Of a stretch of 64,000 nucleotides of DNA, positions 1 to 9,888 are shown in pieces. The stretch's first letter is position 1; each line of letters opens with the position of its first letter. The stretch is from Thauera propionica (GTDB taxonomy: Bacteria > Pseudomonadota > Gammaproteobacteria > Burkholderiales > Rhodocyclaceae). Below the pieces are notes generated by a model, which had not been told where the DNA came from, did not search any database, and saw only the letters and a list, made by a program, of their open reading frames with translations. The stretch lies in NCBI RefSeq assembly GCF_002245655.1, contig NZ_NOIH01000015.1, forward strand, positions 62,001-126,000, read 5' to 3'. A program made the translations under genes and the position numbers.

Positions 1-110
1 TTGCAGCGCACAAAGCGTATCTTCGACCTGCCTAAAAATGAGGCGCCTCCCCGGCCCGCGCCTGCCCACCTCACTTCGTCGCCCCAACGATCCACCCCAC
101 CGACACCCGC

Positions 111-1304
111 ATGCAAGCCCGGCACGGAATTCAACTCCTCGACGCCATCGCCGACGTCGCGCCCGAAGCGTGGGACGCCCTGCTTCCGGCCAAGACCCCA
201 CCCTGCCTCCAGCATGCCTACCTGCAGGCCCTCGAAGCCAGCGGCTGCGTACGCCCTGAGACGGGGTGGACGCCGCGGCATGCCACCCTATGGGCGGAGG
301 GGGAATTGCTGGCGGCGATGCCGCTGTATCTGAAGACCCATTCGTGGGGCGAATACGTTTTCGACTGGGCCTGGGCCGAGGCCTACCACCGTCATGGCCT
401 GGACTACTATCCAAAGTGGCTCTCCGCCATCCCCTTCACCCCGATCCCCGGCCCACGCCTCCTCGGGCGCAGCGCCGCAGCCCGTCAGGCGCTGCTGGCC
501 GGCGTCGTCGAGCTCGCTCGCCACAGCGGCCTGTCCTCGCTGCACCTCTTGTTTCCAACGGGCGACGACCTGCGCGTAATCGAGGACGAGAACCTGCCCC
601 TTCGCGACGGCGTGCAGTTCCACTGGCGCAATGCCGATCCGCATGAGCCCGCTCACCGGTCCTATCCGGATTTCGATGCCTTCCTCGCCAGCCTCAATCA
701 CGACAAACGCAAGAAGATCCGTCAGGAACGTCGCCGCGCGGCCGCCCACGGCCTGAACCTGCGTTGGGAAGACGGCCATTCGGCCACGCAGGACGACTGG
801 GCCTTCCTGTATCGATGCTACGCCACGACCTACGCATTGCACCGCTCGACGCCCTACCTCAACCACGCCTTCTTCGCCCAACTGGCAACCGCCATGCCCA
901 GCCGCGTGCGCGTGTTGATCGCCGAGCGCGGGGACTTGCCCGTGGCAGCGGCCTTCTTCCTGTGCGACGACCACGTGCTCTTCGGGCGCTACTGGGGCGC
1001 GACCGAGCACCTGCCTTTCCTGCACTTCGAGCTTTGCTACTACCAGGCCATCGACTACTGCATCCGACAGGGCCTGCAACGCTTCGAAGGCGGCGCGCAG
1101 GGCGAGCACAAGCTCGCACGCGGCCTGCAACCGGTGCGCACGCACTCGGCACACTGGATAGGCGACACCCGTTTCCGGACGGCAGTCGACGATTACCTCG
1201 CCCGCGAACGCGGACAGATGGACTTCTACCTGGACGAACTGGCCGAACACGCCCCCTTCAGGACGCAGGCGACAGCGGAATTGAAGCCCTCAGCACCCCG
1301 CTGA
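111..1304 (+). CDS. COG3146/DUF482 family GNAT-like N-acyltransferase
   Basis: The 397-residue product resembles the COG3146 (DUF482) family of predicted N-acyltransferases, related to the FemAB/GNAT fold used on peptidoglycan or amino-acid substrates. Supporting stretches are an SLNHDKRKKIRQERR segment near residue 200, the ATTYALHRSTPYLN block and the C-terminal FEGGAQGEHKLARG motif, all typical of this family. There is no signal peptide or membrane segment, so it should be cytoplasmic. Its substrate is unknown. The ATG at 111 gives the usual family length. It faces the Nudix gene and the two coding ends overlap by 15 bases (1290-1304), leaving no room for a terminator between them. Confidence 0.82.
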   Translation: MQARHGIQLLDAIADVAPEAWDALLPAKTPPCLQHAYLQALEASGCVRPETGWTPRHATLWAEGELLAAMPLYLKTHSWGEYVFDWAWAEAYHRHGLDYYPKWLSAIPFTPIPGPRLLGRSAAARQALLAGVVELARHSGLSSLHLLFPTGDDLRVIEDENLPLRDGVQFHWRNADPHEPAHRSYPDFDAFLASLNHDKRKKIRQERRRAAAHGLNLRWEDGHSATQDDWAFLYRCYATTYALHRSTPYLNHAFFAQLATAMPSRVRVLIAERGDLPVAAAFFLCDDHVLFGRYWGATEHLPFLHFELCYYQAIDYCIRQGLQRFEGGAQGEHKLARGLQPVRTHSAHWIGDTRFRTAVDDYLARERGQMDFYLDELAEHAPFRTQATAELKPSAPR

Positions 1305-1856
1305 GCGCAACAAGGGCAGGCAGCGATACAAGGCACTGATCGACTTGCCGTCGGTGATCTCGCCACGGTGAATGGCCGCCTCGGCCTCATCCAGCGAGAG
1401 CGTCAGGATCTCGAGGAACTCGCCTTCGTCCCACGCATGACCGACATGACGCAGATCCCGAGCGAAGAAGATCTCGATCCGCTCGTCCGAATAGCCGATG
1501 CAGGGATGCATCACACCGATATGCTGCCAGTGCGCGGCTTCATAGCCCGTCTCCTCGCGCAGCTCACGTCGCGCACAGGTCAGGATGTCCTCGCCCGGGT
1601 CGATCTTGCCCGCTGGCAGTTCTACGAAGGCGCGTCGCAGCGGATAGCGGTACTGGCGCTCGAACAGCAACCTCCCGTCCGGCAGCGTCGCCACCACCAC
1701 CACCGCACCGGGATGGCGGATGTACTCGCGGGTGCCTTCCCCACCGTTGGGCAGGCTCACGCGATCACGCCACACTTTCAGCAGACGCCCGTCGAACACC
1801 TGCTCACCGGAAAGCGATCGCTCCTCAAGCGGATCAATCCCCGCGGTCCCGTTCAT
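1290..1856 (-). CDS. Nudix hydrolase, ADP-ribose pyrophosphatase type
   Basis: The 188-residue protein has a complete Nudix box at about residues 83-105 (G-x5-E-x7-REL-x-EE-x-GY), the metal and pyrophosphate site. The sequence before it (AFVELPAGKIDPGED) is the signature of the NudF/ADP-ribose pyrophosphatase branch, so hydrolysis of ADP-ribose or a similar nucleotide sugar to AMP and a sugar phosphate is the likely reaction. Its ATG overlaps the stop of the DUF2818 gene by four bases, so it is translationally coupled and is the last gene of the nuo transcription unit. This placement after nuoN is common in betaproteobacteria. The exact substrate cannot be read from sequence. Confidence 0.88.
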   Translation of the reverse strand: MNGTAGIDPLEERSLSGEQVFDGRLLKVWRDRVSLPNGGEGTREYIRHPGAVVVVATLPDGRLLFERQYRYPLRRAFVELPAGKIDPGEDILTCARRELREETGYEAAHWQHIGVMHPCIGYSDERIEIFFARDLRHVGHAWDEGEFLEILTLSLDEAEAAIHRGEITDGKSISALYRCLPLLRSAGC

Positions 1857-2179
1857 TCAGCGGCTGCCTTGCGCGGTGCGTGCCAAAGGTAACGGAAGAC
1901 GAAGCCCGGAAACGCAAACACGACGAACAGACAGAAGGTCGTGGCGTAGAACTCCCAGTTCTGCGCATAGACCCTACCGTGCGCCTGTGCTTCGAGCCCC
2001 ATGGCCAAGCCACCGGCGACGAAGTAAAGGATCACAAGCTCGAGCAGGCGCCACGCAAGGCTCTTCTCACGCCCCGCAACCGGGCGGATCACGAAGAGGA
2101 TGCGATCGAACACAAAAGGCAGATTGGCCATCGTGAACACGATGGCCAGGAGCAGGTAAACGCTCGTCGTCTCGTTCAT
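1853..2179 (-). CDS. DUF2818 family membrane protein
   Basis: A 108-residue protein with about three hydrophobic segments: residues 5-25 starting TSVYLLLAIVF, 45-62 around LELVILYFVAGGLAMG, and 75-95 around FYATTFCLFVVFAFPG. It matches the DUF2818 family, which in betaproteobacteria sits directly after nuoN. It starts 30 bases after the nuoN stop and its own stop overlaps the Nudix start, so it is cotranscribed with complex I. A role in complex I assembly or stability would be a guess; the family has no established function as far as I know. Confidence 0.85.
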   Translation of the reverse strand: MNETTSVYLLLAIVFTMANLPFVFDRILFVIRPVAGREKSLAWRLLELVILYFVAGGLAMGLEAQAHGRVYAQNWEFYATTFCLFVVFAFPGFVFRYLWHAPRKAAAE

Positions 2180-2209
2180 CGGCCGGCGATGTCGAGCGTC
2201 ATACCCGGA

Positions 2210-3679
2210 TTACAGCGAACCGAGCAGCGCATAGGCGCACAGCGACATCAGCATCTGCGGCGCAAGCCCCAGCGCCGCGATCGCGATGCCATTCGCCGAC
2301 AGCATCACCCGCACCTCGGCCGGCGCGTGGATCGGCGACGCATCGACCGGTTCGTCAAAGTACATGACCTTGACCACGCGCAGGTAGTAAAACGCGCCAG
2401 CTACCGACATCAGCACTGCCACCACGGCCAGCCAGAAGTAACCCGCGGCCACGACAGCCTGCAGGACCGACAGCTTGGCGAAGAAGCCGATGAAGAAGGG
2501 AATACCGGCCATCGAGAACATGACGAAGAGCATCATCAGCGCAAACCACGGACTGCGCCTGCTCAGACCCTTGAAGTCATCGATGTTCTCCGCTTCGAAC
2601 CCGGCACGCGACAGCAGAATCAGCATGCCAAAGGATGCCAGGCTCATGATCACATAGGACACCGCATAGAACATGGCCGAGCTATAGGCGTTGAGCGCGA
2701 AGTGACGGTCGCCGTCAACCACCCCCGCCAGCAGGCCAAGCAGCATGAAGCCCATGTGCGAGATACCCGAGTAAGCGAGCATGCGCTTGATGTTCTGTTG
2801 TGCGATCGCAGCCAAGTTGCCGAGCACGATCGAGGCGACCGCGACCAGCATCAGCATCGTCTGCCACTCCTCGGCGATGTCGAACAGCGCCCAGATCAAC
2901 AGGCGCACCGCCATGGCGAAGGCCGCCAGCTTGGGTGCGGTCGCGATCATCAGCGTCACCGCGGTCGGCGCGCCCTGATAGACGTCGGGCACCCACATGT
3001 GGAAGGGCACGACACCGAGCTTGAACGAGATGCCCGCAACCAGGAAGACCAGACCGAACATCAGCACGGTGCGGTTGGCGGCTTCGTTGTAGATCGCCTG
3101 TGCAATGGCCGAGAATTCGAGGGAACCGGTCGCGCCGTACACCATCGACATACCGTACAGCAGCAAACCCGAAGCGAGCGCGCCCAGCACGAAGTACTTC
3201 ATTGCCGCTTCGGTCGAGCGCGCCGAATCGCGGTCGAAAGCGACCATCGTGTAAAGCGCCAGCGACATCATCTCGAGGCCGATGTACATCGGCAGCATGT
3301 GGTTGGCCGTGACCATCACCATCATGCCCAGCGTCATCAGCAGCGCAAGCAGGTAGTACTCGGGCTTGTCGATCTTGCGGTCGGCAAGGTAAGCGCGGCC
3401 GTAGAGCAAGGCAATCGCGGTCGAGAAGTAGATCATCAGCTTCAGGAAATCGCCCATCAGGTCGCGGATGAACAGATTGCTGAAGGTGTACACCGGCTCG
3501 CCTTCCATCGTGAAGATGGTGACGAAAGCCGCCGCGATCAGCGTGAACTGGGTCGCGTAGTACGAGAGCGATCGGGCAATGCTGCGCGCGAAGGTGCTCG
3601 CGAGCATGATCACAAGGGCCATCACGGCAACGAAGATCTCGGCCGCTGCGGGGTAGAAGTCGGGGACGACAAAGTTCAT
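2210..3679 (-). CDS. nuoN: NADH-quinone oxidoreductase subunit N
   Basis: One of the three antiporter-like membrane subunits of respiratory complex I (with NuoL and NuoM), which help couple NADH:quinone electron transfer to proton pumping. The 489-residue protein is hydrophobic throughout, consistent with about 14 transmembrane helices. It carries the family blocks [18 protein letters not shown] near residue 225 and [13 protein letters not shown] near residue 300, with a lysine in the TM7 region (PKLAAFAM). The ATG at 3679 opens with [11 protein letters not shown], as in beta homologues. It follows nuoM by 50 bases and precedes DUF2818. Length is normal. Confidence 0.97.
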   Translation of the reverse strand: MNFVVPDFYPAAAEIFVAVMALVIMLASTFARSIARSLSYYATQFTLIAAAFVTIFTMEGEPVYTFSNLFIRDLMGDFLKLMIYFSTAIALLYGRAYLADRKIDKPEYYLLALLMTLGMMVMVTANHMLPMYIGLEMMSLALYTMVAFDRDSARSTEAAMKYFVLGALASGLLLYGMSMVYGATGSLEFSAIAQAIYNEAANRTVLMFGLVFLVAGISFKLGVVPFHMWVPDVYQGAPTAVTLMIATAPKLAAFAMAVRLLIWALFDIAEEWQTMLMLVAVASIVLGNLAAIAQQNIKRMLAYSGISHMGFMLLGLLAGVVDGDRHFALNAYSSAMFYAVSYVIMSLASFGMLILLSRAGFEAENIDDFKGLSRRSPWFALMMLFVMFSMAGIPFFIGFFAKLSVLQAVVAAGYFWLAVVAVLMSVAGAFYYLRVVKVMYFDEPVDASPIHAPAEVRVMLSANGIAIAALGLAPQMLMSLCAYALLGSL

Positions 3680-3729
3680 CTTCTGACCAGTCCGTTATGA
3701 GTCTCTATGGCGCTCGGGATGCCCGGCAC

Positions 3730-5211
3730 TCAGAGCTTGCTCACGGCAACATGCCGCAGGAGTTCGTTGACCGACGCATGCATCACTTCGGTGAAGGGAT
3801 ACGGATACAGGCCCATCGCCAGTACGCAGAGTGCAAGGATGCCGAGGAAAGCGAATTCCCGCGCATTGATGTCCTCGAGCTCGGCGACGTGCTTGTTCGC
3901 CACCTTGCCGAACACCACGCGCTTGTACATCCACAGCGAATAGGCGGCACCGAGGATCAGCGTCGTTGCGGCAATGAAGCCGATCCAGAAGTTGTACTGC
4001 ACCGCACCCAGCACGACCATGAATTCGCCCACGAAACCCGACGTGGCAGGCAGGCCCGAGTTGGCCATCGCGAACAGCATGAAGAACGCCGCGAACTTGG
4101 GCATGGTGTGCACGACACCGCCGTAGTCGGCAATCTGGCGCGAATGCACGCGGTCATACAGCACGCCGATGCAGAGGAACATGGCGGCAGAAACGAAGCC
4201 GTGCGAAATCATCTGCACGATCGCACCCTCAACCCCCAACGGATTGAAGATGAAGAAGCCCAGCGTGACGAAGCCCATGTGCGAGATCGACGAATAGGCC
4301 ACGAGCTTCTTCATGTCGGCCTGAACGAGTGCGACGAAGCCGATGTACACCACCGCGATCAGCGACAGCATGATCACGAGCCAGGCCAGTTCGTGCGCGG
4401 CATCCGGCACGATCGGCAGCGAGAAGCGCAGGAAACCATACGCACCCAGCTTCAGCGCGATCGCAGCCAGAACCACCGAGCCGCCCGTGGGCGCCTCGAC
4501 GTGAGCATCGGGCAGCCAGGTATGCACCGGCCACATCGGCACCTTGACGCCGAAGGCGACCAGGAAGGCGAGGAAGATGAGGATCTGCGGCTCGATCGGC
4601 AGCGGAAGCTGGTGCCAGTCGAGGATGCTGAAGCTGCCGCCCGACTGCATGAACAGGTAGAGCAGCACGACCAGCATCAGCAGCGAACCGAGCAGCGTAT
4701 AGAGGAAGAACTTGATTGCCGCATAGACACGGTTCGGGCCGCCCCACACGCCGATGATCAGGTACATCGGGATCAGCGAGGCCTCGAAGAACACGTAGAA
4801 CAGCACGCCGTCCAGTGCCGAGAAGATGCCATTCATCAGCCCCGACATGATCAGAAAGGCCGCCATGTACTGCGCCACCCTGTCTTCGATGACCTTCCAG
4901 CCCGCCAGGACGACCGTGATCGTGATGAAGGCATTGAGGATCACGAACAGCACCGAGATGCCATCGACCCCGAGGTGGTAGTTGATGTTGAAGCGCGGCA
5001 CCCAGGATGTCATCTCGACGAACTGCATTGCGCTCGTCGTCGTGTCGAAGCCGGTGTAGAGCGGAAGGGTCACGACGAAACCAGCCACCGCAACCGCGAG
5101 GGCGAGCATGCGCGCCAGCGGGGCATTGCGATCGGCGCCGGTCGCGAGCACCAGCAGGCCGCCGAGAATCGGCACCCAGATCGCCAGACTGAGGAGAGGA
5201 ATGTCCGTCAT
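3730..5211 (-). CDS. nuoM: NADH-quinone oxidoreductase subunit M
   Basis: Second antiporter-like subunit of complex I, 493 residues, all hydrophobic helices. Diagnostic motifs are the FEASLIPMYLIIG block near residue 143, which holds the conserved TM5 glutamate, then KVPMWPVHTWLPDAHVEAPT near residue 223 and KKLVAYSSISHMGFV near residue 295. The ATG at 5211 is preceded by a short purine run (GGAAAG). It lies 72 bases after nuoL and 50 bases before nuoN. Nothing in it departs from the family. Confidence 0.97.
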   Translation of the reverse strand: MTDIPLLSLAIWVPILGGLLVLATGADRNAPLARMLALAVAVAGFVVTLPLYTGFDTTTSAMQFVEMTSWVPRFNINYHLGVDGISVLFVILNAFITITVVLAGWKVIEDRVAQYMAAFLIMSGLMNGIFSALDGVLFYVFFEASLIPMYLIIGVWGGPNRVYAAIKFFLYTLLGSLLMLVVLLYLFMQSGGSFSILDWHQLPLPIEPQILIFLAFLVAFGVKVPMWPVHTWLPDAHVEAPTGGSVVLAAIALKLGAYGFLRFSLPIVPDAAHELAWLVIMLSLIAVVYIGFVALVQADMKKLVAYSSISHMGFVTLGFFIFNPLGVEGAIVQMISHGFVSAAMFLCIGVLYDRVHSRQIADYGGVVHTMPKFAAFFMLFAMANSGLPATSGFVGEFMVVLGAVQYNFWIGFIAATTLILGAAYSLWMYKRVVFGKVANKHVAELEDINAREFAFLGILALCVLAMGLYPYPFTEVMHASVNELLRHVAVSKL

Positions 5212-5283
5212 CGTTGCTTTCCGTTCAGTGCGCCGCGTACGGCGCGTTCCATCTTGTTATGTATTCCTGCCGCCGTGTCCTGC

Positions 5284-7329
5284 TTACCCGCGGTTGAACC
5301 AGAAGGTGAGCAGGATGAACACGCCGATGATCATCATGAAGGCGTACTGGTACAGGTGGCCGGTCTGGAACAGGCGCGACATCTGCGCTACCCAGCCCAC
5401 CAGCCGCGCGGTGCCATTCACCGCCACGCCGTCGATCAGCGTCTGATCGCCCGCCTTCCACAGGCCCCTGCCCAGCGCTCGCGCACCACCGGCAAAAACG
5501 ATCTCGTTGAAGCGGTCGAAGTAGTACTTGTTCTCGAGCAGGCTGTGGATCGGCTTGAAGGTGCGCTGGATCGCAGCCGGGATACCGGGCTTGACCATGT
5601 AGAAGAGCCAGGCCAGGGCGACGCCGCCCATTGCGAGCCAGAACGGCGCGGTCTGCAGCCCGTGCAGCGCCATCGCCACCGGACCGTGGAAGGCAGCTTC
5701 CAGCTCCTTCAGGCCGACGTGGTTGTCGCCGACGAAGATCACGCCCTTGAACCACTCGCCGAACAGCATCGGCTCGATCGTGAAGAAGCCGATCAGCACC
5801 GAGGGGATCGCCAGCAACACCAGCGGCAGGGTCACCACCCACGGCGACTCGTGCGGTTTCTGGCCCGGCGCGAGACCGTGATGGTGCTCGTCGTGGCCAT
5901 GATCGTCATCGCCATGGTGCTCGTCAGCATGGGCGTCGGCGTGGTGCTCGTCGTGACCGTGATGGGCCTGACCGAAGCGCTCATTGCCGTGGAACACGAG
6001 GAAGTACATGCGGAAGGAGTAGAAGGCCGTGACGAACACCCCCAGCAGCACGCAGAACAGCGCGTAGCCGGCACCCGGGATGGTCGAGGCATGCACCGCC
6101 TCGATGATTGAGTCCTTCGAGTAGAAACCCGAGAAGAACGGGAAGCCGATCAGCGCCAGCGAACCGAGCAACGAGGTCACCCAGGTGATGGGCATGTATT
6201 TCCACAGACCGCCCATGTTGCGCATGTCCTGGTCGTGGTGCATGCCGATGATCACGGAGCCCGCGCCGAGGAACAACAGGGCCTTGAAGAAAGCGTGCGT
6301 CATCAGGTGGAACACGGCGGCCGAGTACGCCGACACGCCCAGCGCCACCGTCATGTAGCCCAGCTGCGACAGCGTCGAATACGCCACGACGCGCTTGATG
6401 TCGTTCTGCACGATGCCGAGGAAACCCATGAACAGCGCGGTGGTCGCACCGATCACCAGCACGAAGGACAGCGCGGCATCCGACAGCTCGAACAGCGGTG
6501 ACATGCGCGCCACCATGAAAATGCCGGCGGTCACCATGGTCGCGGCGTGGATCAGCGCCGAGATCGGAGTCGGGCCTTCCATCGAGTCGGGCAGCCAGAC
6601 GTGCAGCGGCACCTGGGCCGACTTGCCCATCGCGCCGATGAACAGACAGATGCAGATCGCGGTAATGAGCGGCCAGCCTGTGACGGCCATGTCCTGCGAG
6701 GCGAGTTCGCCCGCCTTCGCGAAGACCTCAGCGTAATTGAGCGTCCCTGCATAGGCGGCAATCAGGCCGATGCCGAGCAGGAAACCGAAGTCGCCAACGC
6801 GGTTGACCAGAAAGGCCTTCAGGTTGGCGTAGATCGCCGTCGGACGGTCATACCAGAACCCGATCAGCAGATACGAGACGAGACCCACCGCTTCCCAGCC
6901 GAAGAACAACTGCAGGAAGTTGTTGGACATCACCAGCATCAGCATCGAGAAGGTGAACAACGAGATGTAGCTGAAGAAACGCTGGTAGCCCGGGTCCTCG
7001 GACATGTAGCCGATGGTGTAGATGTGAACCATCAACGACACGAAGGTCACCACCAGCATCATCATGACCGTCAGCGAGTCGATCAGGAAACCGACCTCGA
7101 AGGTGATGCCACCGGCCACCATCCAGGTGTAGATGGTGCCGTTGAAGGTGTTCCCTGCCTGGACGTCCTGATAGATCACGACCGAGGCCGCAAGCGCGAC
7201 CGCGACGCCAAGGATCGTGACGATGTGTGCACCGGCGCGACCGATGGTCTTGCCGAACAGGCCGGCAAGGATCGCCCCTGCCAGCGGCGCCAGCGGCACG
7301 AGGAGATAGAGAGTCTGCATGTCCGTCAT
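5284..7329 (-). CDS. nuoL: NADH-quinone oxidoreductase subunit L, with His/Asp-rich loop
   Basis: Largest antiporter-like subunit of complex I, 681 residues; in known structures its C-terminus forms the long lateral helix along the membrane arm. Motifs seen are GWEAVGLVSYLLIGFW near residue 145, KSAQVPLHVWLPDSMEGPTP near residue 235 and KRVVAYSTLSQLGYM near residue 310. The strong AAGGAAGC site 6 bases upstream supports the ATG at 7329. The odd feature is an insert at about residues 455-484 (DNA about 5878-5966), made almost only of His, Asp, Glu, Gly and Ala, before the C-terminal helices. Such loops occur in some homologues, but this one is unusually dense and looks able to bind metal. Confidence 0.97.
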   Translation of the reverse strand: MTDMQTLYLLVPLAPLAGAILAGLFGKTIGRAGAHIVTILGVAVALAASVVIYQDVQAGNTFNGTIYTWMVAGGITFEVGFLIDSLTVMMMLVVTFVSLMVHIYTIGYMSEDPGYQRFFSYISLFTFSMLMLVMSNNFLQLFFGWEAVGLVSYLLIGFWYDRPTAIYANLKAFLVNRVGDFGFLLGIGLIAAYAGTLNYAEVFAKAGELASQDMAVTGWPLITAICICLFIGAMGKSAQVPLHVWLPDSMEGPTPISALIHAATMVTAGIFMVARMSPLFELSDAALSFVLVIGATTALFMGFLGIVQNDIKRVVAYSTLSQLGYMTVALGVSAYSAAVFHLMTHAFFKALLFLGAGSVIIGMHHDQDMRNMGGLWKYMPITWVTSLLGSLALIGFPFFSGFYSKDSIIEAVHASTIPGAGYALFCVLLGVFVTAFYSFRMYFLVFHGNERFGQAHHGHDEHHADAHADEHHGDDDHGHDEHHHGLAPGQKPHESPWVVTLPLVLLAIPSVLIGFFTIEPMLFGEWFKGVIFVGDNHVGLKELEAAFHGPVAMALHGLQTAPFWLAMGGVALAWLFYMVKPGIPAAIQRTFKPIHSLLENKYYFDRFNEIVFAGGARALGRGLWKAGDQTLIDGVAVNGTARLVGWVAQMSRLFQTGHLYQYAFMMIIGVFILLTFWFNRG

Positions 7330-7341
7330 CGTGACGCTTCC

Positions 7342-7647
7342 TTAACCCTTGAGGCTGTCCAGATCATCCACATGGATCGTGCGCATGTTGCGGAACATGA
7401 CGATCAGGATCGCCAGACCGATTGCCGACTCGGCAGCCGCGACCGTGAGGATGAAGAAAACGAAAACCTGGCCGGCAATGTCGCCGAGATAGTGCGAGAA
7501 GGCGATGAAGTTCATGTTCACCGCGAGCAGCATCAGTTCGATGGCCATCAGCAGCACGATCAGGTTCTTCCGGTTGAGGAAGATCCCGACCACGCTGATC
7601 GCGAACAGGATCGCGCCCAGGATGAGGAAATGGGAAAGCGAAAGCAT
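7342..7647 (-). CDS. nuoK: NADH-quinone oxidoreductase subunit K
   Basis: Small membrane subunit of complex I, 101 residues, with three transmembrane helices as in the family (MrpC-like). The two membrane glutamates important for coupling are visible in [13 protein letters not shown] (near residue 36) and [13 protein letters not shown] (near residue 70). A GGGAG ribosome-binding site 7 bases before the ATG confirms the start. It lies 12 bases before nuoL and 59 bases after nuoJ. Confidence 0.97.
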   Translation of the reverse strand: MLSLSHFLILGAILFAISVVGIFLNRKNLIVLLMAIELMLLAVNMNFIAFSHYLGDIAGQVFVFFILTVAAAESAIGLAILIVMFRNMRTIHVDDLDSLKG

Positions 7648-7706
7648 CTGTGACTCCCTGATCGCACCGGTGCCTTACCGATGCGTTTCTTTGTTCGCGT
7701 GCGGGT

Positions 7707-8312
7707 TCAGTCTTCTTTCTCGGCCTGCATCTTGACCAGTTCGACGCGCCCTTCGCGCTTGACGGCGACCTGATCCGACGGATGCATGTACTTGATGCCC
7801 TTGCGCTTGCGCAGCGTCAGTGCCACCGCGGCCACCATCGCGACCAGCAACACGAGCGATGCCAGTTCGAACGGATAGACGTAATCGGTGTAGAGCACGC
7901 GGCCAAGTTCGCGGGTATTGCTGAACCCTTCGCCGGCAGTTGGCGGTGCGGGCATCGCCTCGAGTCCGAAGTAGGAACCACCCAGCACCATGACCATCTC
8001 GACAAGCATCAGGATGCCGACGAGCGCACCAACCGGGAGGTAACTCCAGAAACCTTCCCGGATCCGGTCAAGGTTGATGTCGAGCATCATGACCACGAAC
8101 AGGAACAGCACCATCACCGCGCCGACGTACACCATCACCAGTGTGATGGCGAGGAACTCCGCCTGCAGCAGCAGCCAGATACCGCCCGCATTGAAGAAGG
8201 TCAGCACCAGGAACAAGGCGGCATGCACCGGGTTCCGGGCGGTGATCACCCTCAGCGCCGCGAACACCATGATCACGGCGAGAAAGTAGAAGACGAAGGT
8301 CTTGAATTCCAT
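7707..8312 (-). CDS. nuoJ: NADH-quinone oxidoreductase subunit J
   Basis: Membrane subunit of complex I next to NuoK and NuoH, 201 residues with five predicted transmembrane helices followed by a charged C-terminal tail of about 40 residues. The family signature in TM3 is visible as ITLVMVYVGAVMVLFLFVVMML near residues 56-77, the helix that rotates during turnover in known structures. The ATG at 8312 follows nuoI by 33 bases. Length is normal for betaproteobacteria. Confidence 0.96.
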   Translation of the reverse strand: MEFKTFVFYFLAVIMVFAALRVITARNPVHAALFLVLTFFNAGGIWLLLQAEFLAITLVMVYVGAVMVLFLFVVMMLDINLDRIREGFWSYLPVGALVGILMLVEMVMVLGGSYFGLEAMPAPPTAGEGFSNTRELGRVLYTDYVYPFELASLVLLVAMVAAVALTLRKRKGIKYMHPSDQVAVKREGRVELVKMQAEKED

Positions 8313-8345
8313 GTTCTTGACTCGTGGCGCGCGTGGCGCCGTCCG

Positions 8346-8831
8346 TTAGCGGTACTTCGCGTCCTGTTCGCGGTCGGCCGCGATCTGCGACTCATAACGA
8401 TCCCCCACCGCCAGCAGCATCTGCTTGGTGTAGTACAGATCGCCCCGCTGTTCACCGTGGTACTCGAACACCCGGGTCTCGACGATGGCGTCGACCGGAC
8501 AGGCTTCCTCGCAGAAACCGCAGAAGATGCACTTCGTGAGGTCGATGTCGTAGCGGCTCGTGCGGCGCGAACCGTCGTCGCGCTGCTCCGATTCGATGGT
8601 GATCGCCATTGCCGGGCAGATCGCCTCGCACAGCTTGCACGCGATGCAGCGCTCTTCGCCATTCGGATAGCGGCGCAGCGCATGCAGTCCGCGGAAGCGG
8701 TTGCTCTGCGGCGTCTTTTCCTCGGGAAACTGGACAGTGATCTTGCGCTGGAAGAAATGCCGCCCGGTCAGGGCCATACCCTTGAGCAGTTCCTTCAGGA
8801 ACAGACTGCCGATGTAATCCTTGGCACCCAT
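8346..8831 (-). CDS. nuoI: NADH-quinone oxidoreductase subunit I (2x[4Fe-4S])
   Basis: Ferredoxin-like subunit of the peripheral arm that passes electrons through clusters N6a and N6b towards NuoB. The 161-residue protein has two CxxCxxCxxxCP motifs, [12 protein letters not shown] near residue 62 and [12 protein letters not shown] near residue 101. The N-terminal amphipathic helix ([20 protein letters not shown]) anchors it at the membrane interface. It starts 7 bases after the nuoH stop. Length and spacing of the cysteines are normal. Confidence 0.97.
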   Translation of the reverse strand: MGAKDYIGSLFLKELLKGMALTGRHFFQRKITVQFPEEKTPQSNRFRGLHALRRYPNGEERCIACKLCEAICPAMAITIESEQRDDGSRRTSRYDIDLTKCIFCGFCEEACPVDAIVETRVFEYHGEQRGDLYYTKQMLLAVGDRYESQIAADREQDAKYR

Positions 8832-8838
8832 GGTCTTC

Positions 8839-9888
8839 TCAACTCCAGATCGACAGCGGCGACATCATCCACACCGCCACCACAAACACCCACACCAGGG
8901 TCACCGGGATGAACACCTTCCAACCCAGGCGCATGATGTGGTCGTAGCGGAAGCGCGGGAAGGTGGCTCGCGCCCAAAGGAACAGCAGCAGGATGAATGC
9001 GGTCTTCAGCGCCAGCCAGTGAAAGCCATCGGGCAGGAAACCCACCGGCGACAACCAACCACCCAGGAACAGGACCGAGGTCAGGATCGAGACCAGGATC
9101 ATGTTGGCGTATTCGGCCAGGAAGAACAGCGCGAAGGTCATGCCTGAGTACTCGACCATGTGGCCGGCAACGACTTCCGCCTCGCCTTCCACCACGTCGA
9201 AAGGCGCGCGGTTGGTTTCGGCGATGCCCGAGATCACATACACGACGAACATCGGCAGCAGCGGCAACCAGTTCCACGACAGGAAACCCAGCCCCATGTC
9301 CGCAAACCGGCCCTGCCCCTGCGAAGTCACGATGTCGGTCAGGTTCAGGCTCGCGGAGATCAGCAGTACGCAGATCAGTGCGAAGCCCATCGACACTTCG
9401 TAGGACACCATCTGCGCAGCGGCACGCATGGAACCCAGGAAGGGATACTTCGAGTTCGATGCCCAACCGGCGATGATCACCCCGTACACCTCCATCGAGG
9501 TGATGGCCAGCAGGAACAGCAGACCGGCGTTGACGTTGGCCAGCACCAGGCCATCATCGAACGGGATCACGGCCCAGGCAGCCAGCGACGGCGCAATCGC
9601 GAGGATGGGGCCCAGAATGAAGAGACCCTTGTTCGCGCCGCTGGGGACGATGATCTCCTTGAACAGCAGCTTCACGCCGTCGGCGATCGGCTGCAGCAGG
9701 CCCCAGGGGCCGACGCGGTTCGGGCCGATCCGTACCTGCATGAAGCCGATGACCTTGCGCTCGGCCAGCGTCAGGTAAGCGACCGCGATCATGAGCGGGG
9801 CGATGATCGCGACGATCTTGACCAGCGTCCACACCGCCGGCCAGGTAGGGCCGAAGAAATCGGCAACGGGTTGCAGCATCGCTTCCAT
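8839..9888 (-). CDS. nuoH: NADH-quinone oxidoreductase subunit H
   Basis: Membrane subunit that forms the quinone chamber with NuoB and NuoD, 349 residues, about eight transmembrane helices. Family signatures are [21 protein letters not shown] near residues 44-64 and the acidic loop [24 protein letters not shown] near residue 210, which lies at the quinone-binding E-channel. The ATG overlaps the nuoG stop by one base (TGATG), so translation is coupled. Confidence 0.97.
   Translation of the reverse strand: MEAMLQPVADFFGPTWPAVWTLVKIVAIIAPLMIAVAYLTLAERKVIGFMQVRIGPNRVGPWGLLQPIADGVKLLFKEIIVPSGANKGLFILGPILAIAPSLAAWAVIPFDDGLVLANVNAGLLFLLAITSMEVYGVIIAGWASNSKYPFLGSMRAAAQMVSYEVSMGFALICVLLISASLNLTDIVTSQGQGRFADMGLGFLSWNWLPLLPMFVVYVISGIAETNRAPFDVVEGEAEVVAGHMVEYSGMTFALFFLAEYANMILVSILTSVLFLGGWLSPVGFLPDGFHWLALKTAFILLLFLWARATFPRFRYDHIMRLGWKVFIPVTLVWVFVVAVWMMSPLSIWS

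Noticed and set aside
1880-6111. Very long plus-strand open frames (606 and 804 codons) opposite nuoN, nuoM and nuoL
   Set aside because: They mirror the codon bias of the GC-rich real genes, translate to His/Arg/Glu/Gln-rich nonsense, have no family motifs, and lie antisense to well-supported complex I genes.
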